Below, in pieces: positions 34,033 to 42,901 of a stretch of DNA of 64,000 bases. The notes under the pieces are model-generated. The model saw only the letters and a list, made by a program, of their open reading frames with translations. It was not told the origin of the DNA and did not search any database. Position 1 is the first letter of the stretch. Every line of letters begins with the position of its first letter. Source of the stretch: Alkalicoccus chagannorensis DSM 18086 (GTDB lineage: Bacteria; Bacillota; Bacilli; Bacillales; Salisediminibacteriaceae); contig NZ_AUCK01000017.1 in NCBI RefSeq assembly GCF_000429725.1, positions 26,901-90,900 of the forward strand, in the 5' to 3' direction. Both the position numbers and the translations under genes were made by a program.

Positions 34033-35909
34033 AAATAACGGAACTGCTCAAAAAAGACCTGATGATCCTCGATCTGCAGGGCCGCAGTAAGCCAGACGTC
34101 ATCCGCGAGCTTTCCGGCTCGCTGGACCAGGCCGGACTGCTCCGCAGCAAAGAGGAATTTATCGAAGCGATTGAACACCGCGAATCACAGAGTTCCACTG
34201 GTATTGGAGAAGGGGTGGCGATCCCTCATGCGAAAACCGCCGCGGTGCTGGAGCCGGCGATTGTATTCGGACGATCCGTAGAAGGCGTCGAGTACGAGGC
34301 GCTGGACGGCGCGCCGAGCCATTTGTTCTTCATGATCGCAGCCAGTGAAGGCGCCAATGAAACACACCTTCAGGCCCTCTCGCGGCTGTCGACGCTGTTG
34401 ATGGATGAAGATTTCCGTCAGACATTATTGCAAGCGCATTCGACAGATGAAGTCATTGACGCGGTGAACGCGAAAGAGAAAGAAAAGCTGGCAGAAGAGG
34501 ATGCCCCGCAGGAAGCTGCGGAACAATCCGGCACAGAGGATCGGCCTTTCTTCATCGCTGTTACCGGATGTCCTACAGGGATCGCACACACGTATATGGC
34601 CGCAGACGGTTTGAAAGACGCCGCCAAAGAATTAGGTTATGAAATAAAGGTGGAGACGAACGGATCGGACGGCGTGAAAAACCGCCTGAGCAATGACGAT
34701 ATTGCCCGGGCAGATGCTGTCATTATCGCAGCCGATACGAAGATTGAAACAGACCGTTTCTCCGGCAAGCCAATGCTCCAGGAGCCGGTCACAGCCGGGA
34801 TCCGCCGGCCGAAGGAACTGCTCAAGCACGCAGCTGCCGGCAAAGCACCTGTTCATCAGGGGAGCGGGCAGGCGGCTTCTTCTGAGGGCGGTGCATCGAA
34901 AAAAGGCAGCGGTTTCTATAAGCACTTGATGAGCGGTGTTTCCAACATGCTTCCTTTCGTTGTCGGTGGTGGTATTCTTATCGCCCTCTCGTTCTTCTTT
35001 GAAGATCCAGTTAACGAAGAAATCACACCATTCGGAGCCATTCTCTCGTCCATTGGTGGAGATGCGTTCTTCTTCCTGGTACCGATCCTCGCCGGCTTTA
35101 TCGCCTACAGCATCGCGGACCGTCCTGGTTTCGCAGCTGGTGCTGTCGGCGGCTTAATGGCCCATAACGGCGACGCTGGTTTCCTTGGCGGCATCATTGC
35201 CGGTTTCCTTGCAGGTTATCTCGTCCTGCTCATTCGGAAAGCCTTCTCGTTCATGCCTTCATCTCTGGAAGGAATCAAAACGATTTTGGTACTTCCTCTG
35301 TTCGGTATCTTTACAACCGGGTTCATTATGTACTTTCTCGTCGTACCGCTCGCAGCGGTTCAAACCGGTCTCGTCGACTGGCTCGGCGGCATGAGTGCCG
35401 GAAACATCGTCTTCCTCGGCATTCTGCTCGGCGCGATGATGGCGGTGGATATGGGTGGACCGATCAATAAATCCGCCTTTACGTTCGGTATTGCGATGAT
35501 TGAGGCAGGCAACTTCGGACCGCACGCTGCCATCATGGCCGGCGGTATGGTACCACCACTAGGTATTGCACTGGCGACGACGTTCTTCAAGCGCAAATTC
35601 ACGAAGGAAGAACAGGATTCCGGACGCACCAACTATGTGCTCGGTGCCTCCTTTATCACGGAAGGAGCGATTCCGTTCGCTGCAGCCGATCCGGCCCGGG
35701 TCATCCCGGCGATCATCGCAGGTTCTGCCGTTGCCGGCGGGCTCTCCATGATCTTCGGTGCAGCAACAGAGGCCCCTCACGGCGGCGCTTTCGTCATCCT
35801 TCTCGTGGAGAACTGGCCCCTGTATATCGTTGCCATTCTCGCCGGCGCTGCCGTCACTGCTCTGCTGCTGGCCGTATTGAAGAAAGACATCAAACCAGTT
35901 ACTTCCTAA
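34029..35909 (+). CDS. fruA: PTS fructose-specific EIIABC permease FruA
   Basis: A 626-aa fused PTS permease importing fructose as fructose 1-phosphate. EIIA is residues 1-145 with active His in GVAIPHAKT; EIIB is about 170-270 with active Cys in AVTGCPTGIAHTYMAADGL; EIIC is about 290-620 with MSGVSNMLPFVVGGGILIAL and GPINKSAFTFGIAMIEAG. Last gene of fruRKA. Confidence 0.96.
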   Translation: MKITELLKKDLMILDLQGRSKPDVIRELSGSLDQAGLLRSKEEFIEAIEHRESQSSTGIGEGVAIPHAKTAAVLEPAIVFGRSVEGVEYEALDGAPSHLFFMIAASEGANETHLQALSRLSTLLMDEDFRQTLLQAHSTDEVIDAVNAKEKEKLAEEDAPQEAAEQSGTEDRPFFIAVTGCPTGIAHTYMAADGLKDAAKELGYEIKVETNGSDGVKNRLSNDDIARADAVIIAADTKIETDRFSGKPMLQEPVTAGIRRPKELLKHAAAGKAPVHQGSGQAASSEGGASKKGSGFYKHLMSGVSNMLPFVVGGGILIALSFFFEDPVNEEITPFGAILSSIGGDAFFFLVPILAGFIAYSIADRPGFAAGAVGGLMAHNGDAGFLGGIIAGFLAGYLVLLIRKAFSFMPSSLEGIKTILVLPLFGIFTTGFIMYFLVVPLAAVQTGLVDWLGGMSAGNIVFLGILLGAMMAVDMGGPINKSAFTFGIAMIEAGNFGPHAAIMAGGMVPPLGIALATTFFKRKFTKEEQDSGRTNYVLGASFITEGAIPFAAADPARVIPAIIAGSAVAGGLSMIFGAATEAPHGGAFVILLVENWPLYIVAILAGAAVTALLLAVLKKDIKPVTS

Positions 35910-35925
35910 TCAGCAAAAACGTACA

Positions 35926-36078
35926 GCAGAACAAAAGCGCGGAGCGCCTTTTGATCGGAACGGCGTGCGGAAGCGCTGCAAGCCTTTTGAGGGAAGAAGA
36001 CGTTTTTGTTTCTTCCCGCGCAGCGCATGAAGCCGCCGTCTCCCTGTATGCGAACTTATGCTTTCTTATACTTGAACA
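35926..36078 (+). repeat. R0 repeat, reference-like copy
   Basis: Best-preserved copy: ACAAAAGCGCGGAGCGCC, TTTTGATCGGAACGGCGTGC, GGAAGCGCTGCAAGCC, GAGGGAAGAAGACG...TTTCTTCCC (hairpin), GCAGCGCATGAAGCCGCCGT, CTGTATGCGAACTTATGC, TTCTTATACTTGAAC. Starts about 17 bp after fruA and abuts a terminator. Confidence 0.92.
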
Positions 36079-36083
36079 AGCCG

Positions 36084-36120
36084 ACGCGCTTCCACCTCCC
36101 CGGTGTGAAGCGCGTTTTTT
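36084..36120 (+). terminator. Terminator of the fru operon
   Basis: ACGCGCTTC/GAAGCGCGT stem, 14-base loop, then TTTTTT. Confidence 0.9.
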
Positions 36121-36256
36121 GATTGGACATACCTGCTGCTGAACCATTTTGCACAGACTCCTGTCCGTTCTTTGCCCGCCGTCATCAATTTGAACAGCTT
36201 CTCGTTTTAGAGCGGGAAGGTGCTGCCTCACGCTGACGACTGCTCCTGCCTTGGTG

Positions 36257-36295
36257 AGCTTGATAGATAGGGTACGGTTGTAAACCGTTCAAGCT
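36257..36295. other. Two-part hairpin of unknown role
   Basis: ACGGTT-GTA-AACCGT is extended by AGCTTGA and TCAAGCT across a 10-base one-sided bulge. The surrounding 36121-36350 contains no gene that I recognise. Confidence 0.4.
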
Positions 36296-36350
36296 AAAAA
36301 GGAGCAAAAGTCTACTCTGCTTCGCTGAACGTTCTTTTTTGAACATAAAT

Positions 36351-36390
36351 AAACACGCGCTTCTGTCCTGATGACTGGAAGCGCGTGTTT
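36351..36390. terminator. Terminator, probably for the acyl-CoA-dehydrogenase-like gene
   Basis: Perfect 13-base stem AAACACGCGCTTC/GAAGCGCGTGTTT with a 14-base loop. Confidence 0.82.
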
Positions 36391-36413
36391 TCGATTTTAG
36401 CCGGATCCACCTA

Positions 36414-37463
36414 TTAGGCCTGCAGCATTTTCTCCAGATGCTTCGCTGTCGGCGTCAGGTTCAGGAAGAAGAATGCTTCCCGCAGCCTGCGGCCATCCGG
36501 ACTGGCCTGCAGATAAGCTGGCCCTCCGGTGTGCATCATAGCTGCATTTACAGCATCCAGGGTTAAATACACCGCTTTACGTCTAACCTCGAGCATGCCT
36601 TTCCAGGTGACGCCCTGATCCAGCTGCTGTGTGAAGTCGGCAGTCACCTGATCCAGTCGTTCCTGCAGATCTTCCGGCTGCACCGGAAGCAGCTGATTGG
36701 CGCCATGCTGCCGGCTGCGGCATTTGTTCATGGAAGCAATGGCAGCTTCCGTTACGCCGAGACCGAGCGGAACTTGATACGTCACAAAGTACGGGCGAAT
36801 CGCCGGCACGAAGGTATCGGCATCTTCGGAGAGAATTTCCTCATCTGGTACGAACACGTCCTGCAAGCGGCAGGCGTATGTCGCACTCCCATTCAGGCCG
36901 AGGTAGGCGGTTTTTTCTTTCAACGACACCCCTTCTGCGTCACAGGATACAAATGCCATGATCCGCTGGTCATCTCCCGCTGCCGCAATCGCACCGAACC
37001 AGTGTCCTTTCCCTAGGTTGGACACCGCCGGCAGAGCACCATTCAGCACGTAGCCTCCACTCACCCGCTCTGCATTCAAGTGAAGCTTCTCCAGTCCAGC
37101 GTAATATTTCATCGGATTCGACAGCCCTGTCGCTCCGAGCAGTTCCCCGTTCTCCAGGGCTGGCAGAAAACGCGCCCGCAGTGCTTCGTTCTCGGTATGG
37201 CGGACGTACGTAAGTGCTGCCAGGTGGCACCAAAGGTTGAATCCGGTCGTCATGCAGTTGGCAGAAACGGCATGCACTACCTGCACTTCACGGGCAGCGG
37301 CTTCTCCGACGGTCAGTCCTTCCGAGGAAAGCCACCCATCGCGGCCGAGCTGAAGCAGAAATGATTCTGCATAGTATGCTTCTTCATCCACTTTTCGTAC
37401 GAGCGGCTTCAGTTCCTGCTGCAGCAGTTCATCCAGTGTTCTCTCCTGTTGTAAAGTCTGCAT
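36414..37463 (-). CDS. Acyl-CoA-dehydrogenase-like flavoprotein
   Basis: A 349-aa member of the acyl-CoA dehydrogenase fold superfamily. It shows middle-domain segments ATGLSNPMKYYAGLEKLHLNAERVSGGYVLNGALPAVSNLGKGHWFGAIA and LNGSATYACRLQDVFVPDEEIL, and a C-terminal helical bundle. The usual catalytic Glu region is not evident, and the N-terminus is short, so a flavin-dependent monooxygenase/oxidase-like relative (DszC/SfnB-type) is as likely as a true dehydrogenase. Co-directional with a DUF4242 gene 30 bp upstream; together divergent from an HxlR regulator. Confidence 0.72.
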   Translation of the reverse strand: MQTLQQERTLDELLQQELKPLVRKVDEEAYYAESFLLQLGRDGWLSSEGLTVGEAAAREVQVVHAVSANCMTTGFNLWCHLAALTYVRHTENEALRARFLPALENGELLGATGLSNPMKYYAGLEKLHLNAERVSGGYVLNGALPAVSNLGKGHWFGAIAAAGDDQRIMAFVSCDAEGVSLKEKTAYLGLNGSATYACRLQDVFVPDEEILSEDADTFVPAIRPYFVTYQVPLGLGVTEAAIASMNKCRSRQHGANQLLPVQPEDLQERLDQVTADFTQQLDQGVTWKGMLEVRRKAVYLTLDAVNAAMMHTGGPAYLQASPDGRRLREAFFFLNLTPTAKHLEKMLQA

Positions 37464-37493
37464 AACCCGGATCCTCCCTTTTTTTATCTACGC

Positions 37494-38018
37494 TTATTTT
37501 TTGTCGGAAAGCTGCGTGATGCTGTCGATCGGCGCCTTGACTGCTTCCCTTGCACGAACAACAGATTCGTCATCCGGCGCATCATAGAAGCAGAGGCACT
37601 TCGTCATGTCTTCACAGACATACGTTCTGGAGAATTCCACTTCCGGAACTTCCGCATAATGAACCGAATTCTTCTTCTTCCGCTCGAGATAAGCATCCAT
37701 CGTCAGATCTTCCGGAAGATTCCATTCGACGAGGTAGTTGATTTTATCCGTCTGTTTCTTCGCCTCTTCCAGCTCCTGGCCGACGATGCGCACTTCTTTT
37801 TTCAAGTCGACCGGCAGGCCTTCTGCCGTCAGGTTCATTTCCAGAATGGTGTCATCCTCTGCTTCAAAAATAAAGAAAGCACGGTTGAAGTCGGCAGCTA
37901 CCTGCACTTCAATGAGCTCTTCGGATAATTTCCCCTGAATCGTGCTTACTTTCTCTTCGAAAGCTTCCTTCGTCTGGATGCTGTCGTTCAGTGATGATTC
38001 CATAAGATATAGTGTCAT
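37494..38018 (-). CDS. DUF4242-domain protein
   Basis: A 174-aa soluble protein. The C-terminal half carries a DUF4242 (nickel-binding SCO4226-like) pattern: VEFSRTYVCEDMTKCLCFYDAPDDESVVRAREAVKAPIDSI, with Cys and acidic residues. The N-terminal half is a second, weaker alpha-beta domain beginning MTLYLMESSL. Start ATG has GGAGGA. It is the first gene of a two-gene unit with the acyl-CoA-dehydrogenase-like enzyme. Confidence 0.7.
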   Translation of the reverse strand: MTLYLMESSLNDSIQTKEAFEEKVSTIQGKLSEELIEVQVAADFNRAFFIFEAEDDTILEMNLTAEGLPVDLKKEVRIVGQELEEAKKQTDKINYLVEWNLPEDLTMDAYLERKKKNSVHYAEVPEVEFSRTYVCEDMTKCLCFYDAPDDESVVRAREAVKAPIDSITQLSDKK

Positions 38019-38067
38019 ACGTGAGATCCTCCTCAAAATTATAATTCCTATCTGCTTTATATGGATA

Positions 38068-38098
38068 ATTGTAAACGAGACGGTTAGAAAAAACAACC
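38068..38098 (-). promoter_or_regulatory. Promoter of the DUF4242 operon, in the divergent control region
   Basis: Minus strand TTGTTT, 17-bp spacer, TACAAT. The divergent HxlR gene has TATACT near 38130. The 150-bp space is the likely binding site of the HxlR protein. Confidence 0.45.
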
Positions 38099-38171
38099 CA
38101 TAAGGTCTTTTTTAATTCCGAGTTATTTGATATACTAAATGAACATTAAATTGGAAAGAGAGGGATTCCGC

Positions 38172-38618
38172 ATGCCGAAGCACCGCTATCCGCTTGAATG
38201 CAACATCGCCCAGACTTTAAATCTCGTCGGGGACCGCTGGACGATGCTCGTTCTTCACGAAGTATTAGCTGGCCGGCAGACGTTCAATGCCATCAAAAAA
38301 GAGCTGACAACCATCTCAGCCAACGTCCTTTCCGACCGGCTGAAACACTTGGAAGAACTATCGCTGATTGAAAGCTCCTTATATTCCGACCACCCCCCTC
38401 GGCATTCTTATCAGCCGACCGAAAGCGGACAGGCTTTTTCCGTCGTCTTTGATGCGATGCTCCTCTGGGGACGCGACCATTTAAATGAGTGCTATAAAAA
38501 GCTCGTGCACCAGCCTTGCGATGCGGAAGTGGAAATCGGCTACTACTGCCCCTCCTGTGATACGAAAGTTCCTTCCGAGGAAACCAAGCCGGTCTTCCTG
38601 GAACCGCAGCACACGTAG
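38172..38618 (+). CDS. HxlR-family redox/aldehyde-type regulator
   Basis: A 148-aa winged-helix HxlR protein: YPLECNIAQTLNLVGDRWTMLVLHEVLAGRQTFNAIKKELTTISANVLSDRLKHLEELSLI. The first Cys (C-N-I) is in the position used for redox sensing by YodB/HypR-type members, and a C-terminal CPSC pair (YYCPSCDTK) adds a possible metal or redox site. Start chosen at ATG with AGAGAGGGA; an ATG 11 codons earlier has no ribosome site. Divergent from the flavoprotein operon it probably controls. Confidence 0.85.
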   Translation: MPKHRYPLECNIAQTLNLVGDRWTMLVLHEVLAGRQTFNAIKKELTTISANVLSDRLKHLEELSLIESSLYSDHPPRHSYQPTESGQAFSVVFDAMLLWGRDHLNECYKKLVHQPCDAEVEIGYYCPSCDTKVPSEETKPVFLEPQHT

Positions 38619-38764
38619 GATACGCCGAGCGGTTTTCGCCTGATCAGCCTGTGCGGCAGATTCTTCGTGCTTCACGCTGAGTGGATGATGGCGTCGAATT
38701 CATTCATAGAAAGGCTGTTTTCATCCTGCAGGACGAGATGAGGACGAAAAAATGCGGAATACGT

Positions 38765-38810
38765 AAAAAACGCTTCCAATGATCCTCGCCCGGATCGTCG
38801 GAAGCGTTTT
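38765..38810. terminator. Terminator of the AACGCTTCC family (copy 1)
   Basis: AAAAACGCTTCC/GGAAGCGTTTT outer stem with an inner GATCC-type pairing. Nearly the same hairpin occurs at 51133 and 57273. Confidence 0.85.
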
Positions 38811-38811
38811 G

Positions 38812-39055
38812 TATGTAACAGAAGGAACGTCATTGGCGCATGACGGTGAACGAGAAGCCATTCCCCGCCATGCTGCGTCACTTGTTCTCCGGTTCTGCTG
38901 AGGTCAATGAAGACGGGATTGCTGCCAATCCAAGCACACCTTCGCACCCCAACCACGTTTCACATGTAATGCTTTTCTATCCTGAAAAAAAGACGTCGTT
39001 TCCTCTGCTCTTCTGTCTCTTCTCCCTAATCCGGCAGAAAAGCAGCGTGATCGGG
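38812..39055. other. Intergenic stretch without recognisable gene
   Basis: Downstream of the ABC permease. No ORF here has both a ribosome site and a recognisable family; it contains no R0 copy. Confidence 0.35.
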
Positions 39056-39820
39056 TTACGAAGTGCCTGCACCCCACTGACGTCCAATCCATCGTTCAAA
39101 CAGACCGAGCGATTTATCGAGCAGCAGGCCGAGCACACCGATAAAGAAAATCCCGGAAAGGACGAGGTCGAGATCGAGGGCATTTCGCGAGTCGACAATC
39201 AGATAGCCGAGCCCGGACTGCGCCCCGATCATTTCGCCGGCGACTAGGAAAATCCAGGCTGTCCCGACGGCAATGTGAAGCCCGTTGGCAATGTAGGGGA
39301 AAGAGGCAGGGAAAATGATTTTCCAGAGCAGCGATCCGCGGCTCAGCTCCATGTTCTCCGCCAGCTTCAAATACGTAGGATCAATTTTCTTCACCGACGA
39401 GACGGTCGACAATAGAACAGGGAAGAAGGCAGCGATGAAAATAATGACGATCGCAGGCATGTTCCCGATGCCGAACCAGAGCACGATAAATGGCGACCAG
39501 GCCACCGGCGCTACCGGCCGTACGACCTGAATGATCGGATCGACAATTCTCCAGATATGCTTCGACTGCGAAAGGAGCAGCCCCAGGATCACCGCTGCAA
39601 CCACGGCGCTTATGTAGCCGACAAAAAAGCGGAACAAGCTGATCTGCACATGTTCGGCCAGGGTGCCGTCCTGAATGATCGTTACCGTTCCCAAGAACAC
39701 AGCCATCGGAGAAGGCAGCAGGGCTTCAGGATAGTCCCCCAGCCAGATGACACTCTGCCACACAGCAAGCACCAGCACGAAAGCTATCGCTGCATAGCCG
39801 ATCGATTTTAAAAATGACAT
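39056..39820 (-). CDS. ABC transporter permease, NitT/TauT (SsuC-like) family
   Basis: A 254-aa inner-membrane permease with six helices. The coupling motif is ENMELSRGSLLWKIIFPASFPYIANGLHIAVGTAWIFLVAGEMIGAQSGLGYLI, typical of sulfonate/nitrate/taurine/pyrimidine-precursor importers. Its ATG overlaps the stop of the binding-protein gene by one base (ATG/TAA), so the three genes form one operon in the order ATPase, binding protein, permease. Confidence 0.9.
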   Translation of the reverse strand: MSFLKSIGYAAIAFVLVLAVWQSVIWLGDYPEALLPSPMAVFLGTVTIIQDGTLAEHVQISLFRFFVGYISAVVAAVILGLLLSQSKHIWRIVDPIIQVVRPVAPVAWSPFIVLWFGIGNMPAIVIIFIAAFFPVLLSTVSSVKKIDPTYLKLAENMELSRGSLLWKIIFPASFPYIANGLHIAVGTAWIFLVAGEMIGAQSGLGYLIVDSRNALDLDLVLSGIFFIGVLGLLLDKSLGLFERWIGRQWGAGTS

Positions 39821-40794
39821 TATCCATCCCTGCCTTCCAGATACTGACGGTTCACCATCTCTTCATATGGAGGGGGCGCATCGACCAGCTCCATTTCCAC
39901 CAGTTTTCTTCTTAGATAGTCGAATTCTTCTTCCGCGATGTCCAGATTGCCGTACGAGATCCATTCCAGCGACAGCTCCAGTGCTTCTTCCTCCACCGGA
40001 AGATACGAGGCATGAATGCTTCTCGATTCGTCACTGCCGTCGCCTGCTCGTTCACTTGCCTCAAAGTAGCCGGCCATGAATTCATCCGTTTCGTCGGGGA
40101 ATTCATCCATGAAATCTTCTCTTAAGACCAGTGCACAGCAGAGGCAGTTATCCGGGCAGAATTCATTGGATTGATACATGACTTCGCCGACTTCATTCTG
40201 TACACCGAGCGCGCCGAACGGCTCGGCTACGACGTAGCTGGCGACCCGTCCTTCAGAAAGAGCTGCCGGCATTTCCGGCGGCGGCATTTCGACGACATTC
40301 ACGTCCTCATAGACCATCCCTGCTCCTGCGAGCATTTCGTCCAACAGAAGGTTATGCGCCGACAGCGTATGAGGAATGGCTACCGTCTCTCCCTCAAGAT
40401 CTCTCGGGCTTTCTACTTCAGGGTCGACGATAATCGGGTTTCCTTCGCGGTGGCCGAGTGCAACGGCTTCCACATCAATACCCAGCTCCCGCGTCTTCAT
40501 CGCCAGTTCGAAAAGAACCGAAGCACCGTCGATCCGTCCTGTATTCAACGCATCCATCAATTCAATCCAGCTGCTGAAGCGGATCAGCTCCACTTCCACC
40601 CCATCCAGTAATTCATCCTGATAGTGATCCAGAAAGTAGGCAGGAGCCGCATGGGTGATCGGCAGATGTCCGATGCGGATTACCTGCTCGCCGTCCTCTG
40701 TCTGCCCACCCTCTCCGGGCTGAGCGCAGCCAGCCAGAAAAAGCGAGGAGACGAGGCCGAGGTTGACAGTGAAACGCTTTCTCTTTTGATTCAA
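39820..40794 (-). CDS. ABC transporter substrate-binding lipoprotein, NitT/TauT family
   Basis: A 324-aa periplasmic-binding-type lipoprotein (lipobox LFLAGC). The mature part has RIGHLPITHAAPAYFLDHY, VEVELIRFSSWIELMDALNTGRIDGASV and ASYVVAEPFGALG, which is the NMT1/SsuA-like architecture. A Cys-rich segment, CPDNCLCCALV, lies in the second lobe. Start placed at TTG (MNQKRKRF) with AGCAGGTG upstream and the ATPase stop just before it; a neighbouring TTG is equally possible. Substrate unknown. Confidence 0.85.
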   Translation of the reverse strand: MNQKRKRFTVNLGLVSSLFLAGCAQPGEGGQTEDGEQVIRIGHLPITHAAPAYFLDHYQDELLDGVEVELIRFSSWIELMDALNTGRIDGASVLFELAMKTRELGIDVEAVALGHREGNPIIVDPEVESPRDLEGETVAIPHTLSAHNLLLDEMLAGAGMVYEDVNVVEMPPPEMPAALSEGRVASYVVAEPFGALGVQNEVGEVMYQSNEFCPDNCLCCALVLREDFMDEFPDETDEFMAGYFEASERAGDGSDESRSIHASYLPVEEEALELSLEWISYGNLDIAEEEFDYLRRKLVEMELVDAPPPYEEMVNRQYLEGRDG

Positions 40795-40810
40795 CAAAAA
40801 CACCTGCTCT

Positions 40811-41593
40811 CTATATGTTGTATTCGATGGATTCTTCTTCCCGGCTGAAGTTGAACTCATCCAGGATCAATTTCCTGTAATACTGAAAATCCCGGTGGCT
40901 ACGATCCCTTGGCTTCGGAAGTTCAATCGGCACCGTGCGTCGGATGCGCCCCGGCGCTGCATCCATGATGAAAACCCGGTCGGCAAGATAGACGGCTTCA
41001 TCAATATCGTGCGTCACCAGCACGATGTTGGTTGCCTCCCGCTCCTGAATTTTCAATAATTCATCCTGCAGATAATAGCGGGTGAAGGTATCCAAGGCTG
41101 CAAACGGCTCATCCATGAGGATCATCTCCGGACGGATGGCCAGCGCGCGGGCGATCGCCACACGCTGCTGCATCCCTCCGGATAATTCGGATGGAAACTG
41201 CTGCAGGCTTTTTCCGAGGCCGACCAGATCGAGGTAATATTCCGCACGGGAGCGTCTCTCTGAAGCACTCAATCCTTCCGGCTCCAGTGCCAGTTCCACA
41301 TTAGCCAGGACCGACTTCCACGGCAGCAGGGCGTAATGCTGAAACAGCATGATCGCCCGGCGGGACGGTCCGCTCACCGCTTCTCCATCAAACAGCACGC
41401 GCCCGTTCGTCGGGAAGTGAAAGCCGCCGATCATATTCAGCAGGGTGCTTTTTCCACAGCCGCTTTTACCGAGAACGGCGACTGTTTCTCCCTGGGTGAT
41501 TTCGAGATTAATATTGCGGAGCACGTTCAGTTCCTCTTTTTTCTTATGAAAGCTCTTATCGACGTTCTCCAGTTGAACGAGCGCTTCAGCCAT
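40811..41593 (-). CDS. ABC transporter ATP-binding protein, NitT/TauT (SsuB-like) family
   Basis: A 260-aa ATPase. Walker A GKSGCGKSTLL, signature [16 protein letters not shown], Walker B MILMDEPFAALD and H-loop VTHDIDEA are all intact; the C-terminus (IPVELPKPRDRS-like PIELPKPRDRS) is typical of SsuB/TauB. ATG chosen 8 bases after GGAGGG; an ATG two codons earlier is too close to the ribosome site. First gene of the importer operon. Confidence 0.92.
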   Translation of the reverse strand: MAEALVQLENVDKSFHKKKEELNVLRNINLEITQGETVAVLGKSGCGKSTLLNMIGGFHFPTNGRVLFDGEAVSGPSRRAIMLFQHYALLPWKSVLANVELALEPEGLSASERRSRAEYYLDLVGLGKSLQQFPSELSGGMQQRVAIARALAIRPEMILMDEPFAALDTFTRYYLQDELLKIQEREATNIVLVTHDIDEAVYLADRVFIMDAAPGRIRRTVPIELPKPRDRSHRDFQYYRKLILDEFNFSREEESIEYNI

Positions 41594-41939
41594 GAGCATA
41601 TCCCTCCATTTATATAATACCTACCTGTTTACTTTACTTTAAGTTATCATAATATACTTCCTCCTAAAAAACAACCCTGCCTATCGGAATAAGGAGCAGC
41701 AGAAACAAGGCAGGCAGGTTCTCACGACACTGTGCCTGAACACCCTCCAGCCATCCCGCTGCCGCCCTGTTCATCCTGCTCATGTCTTGTGCTGACGATC
41801 CGCTTCAGCTGCTGGACGAAGATTCCCCGACCGCATAAACCTGCCGCGAATTTTGCAGAAAAGTCAGATTATTATATAGAAAGGAATCTGTCTATCGGGT
41901 ACACTAATCATACGAGGAGAAACGAAAGGAGATCCAACC
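41594..41939. other. Intergenic promoter space between divergent genes
   Basis: Holds the minus-strand promoter of the ABC operon (AT-rich near 41600-41660) and the plus-strand promoter of the lipoprotein gene. A loose AACCCTGCCT/AGGCAGGCAGGTT pairing occurs near 41673-41721. No gene seen. Confidence 0.35.
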
Positions 41940-42743
41940 ATGAAACGAGCAGTCTGTCTGGCGATGGGGATGCTGCTGACAGCCGGCTGCAGTAACGCTG
42001 CAGAAGAAACGGAGGGACAGGAAACGTCGGCATTGGAGGAGCTGGAGGCAGAATTGGATCACATGACCGCAGCAGCTGCCAGTCTGGAGGAGGATTGGGA
42101 GCAGTCAGAGGAGCAGCGGCTGCAGCAGGAGGAAGAAATCCAGGAGCTTCAAGAAGCGCTGCGGGAAGCCAGCGCAGATACAAGTGGAGATCTGGAAGAG
42201 GAGCTGGAGGAAACACTCGATCAGCTGTCGTCATTGGAAGAAGACTATGAAGAGGCAGAAGAAGCGCTTGCCAGTCGGACGTCCGAATCCGAGAAAGAGC
42301 TGGATGAACAAAAGGAAACCATTGCATCACTGGAGGAAGAGATAGAGAGTCTGACATCCGAGAACAGTCGTCTGCAAGAACAACTCGATGCAGCTCCCGT
42401 TTCCGCCGAAGGAGAAGCTTCAGACGAGAAGGCCTCTGAAGAACCTGCGGACAGCTCCGACAGCAGCGGTGCAGCCGCTAATATCATCGCCGGGCTGTCT
42501 GCTGCTGAAGTAGAAGCGGAGATCCGCAGCAACGCAGAAGCAGATTGGCCGGACGACTACATCATGCAGGAATTTGTCATCGATGAACAGACGGCAGCCT
42601 ACGAAACGCTGAAAAGCCTCTCCCTGTCGTCGGAAGTGGAAGCGGACCAGCTCGAGCGGGCCTATCGTGACTGGGGTTATGACTTCATCATGGTGGAGTT
42701 TGTCTATCAGGAGCAGATGAATTCGCACGGCAATCTGCATTAA
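41940..42743 (+). CDS. Coiled-coil lipoprotein with duplicated C-terminal motif
   Basis: A 267-aa lipoprotein (lipobox LLTAGC, Cys at 17). Residues about 28-150 are a long acidic coiled coil (heptads of Leu with Glu/Gln). After a Ser/Glu-rich linker, the C-terminal 80 residues contain two copies of one motif: WPDDYIMQEFVIDEQTAAYETL and WGYDFIMVEFVYQEQMNSHGNL. RBS AAAGGAG. Not recognised as a known family; probably a surface protein that binds a ligand or wall component through the repeated motif. Confidence 0.7.
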   Translation: MKRAVCLAMGMLLTAGCSNAAEETEGQETSALEELEAELDHMTAAAASLEEDWEQSEEQRLQQEEEIQELQEALREASADTSGDLEEELEETLDQLSSLEEDYEEAEEALASRTSESEKELDEQKETIASLEEEIESLTSENSRLQEQLDAAPVSAEGEASDEKASEEPADSSDSSGAAANIIAGLSAAEVEAEIRSNAEADWPDDYIMQEFVIDEQTAAYETLKSLSLSSEVEADQLERAYRDWGYDFIMVEFVYQEQMNSHGNLH

Positions 42744-42901
42744 CCCGTGCTTCCCTCGACCGCCCCCCACCTTCTCACGCCTGCAGTGGAGATGCTCCTG
42801 CTTGAGATGGGCTCAGCCGGTACCTATCCGACGTGCGGAAGAGCAGCGGCTCGAAAACGCGCTCAGGATCCGCCGCAGAAGCAGACAGCACCGCTGGCAT
42901 A

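Noticed and set aside
35899..36231. Minus-strand ORFs inside R0 copies (recurring HAVPIKRRSALLF-type peptide)
   Set aside because: The peptide recurs only because the DNA repeat recurs; frames differ in length and end arbitrarily, and ribosome sites are absent.
38672..38956. 94-codon minus-strand ORF near the HxlR terminator
   Set aside because: It crosses a terminator hairpin, lacks a ribosome site and shows no family features.
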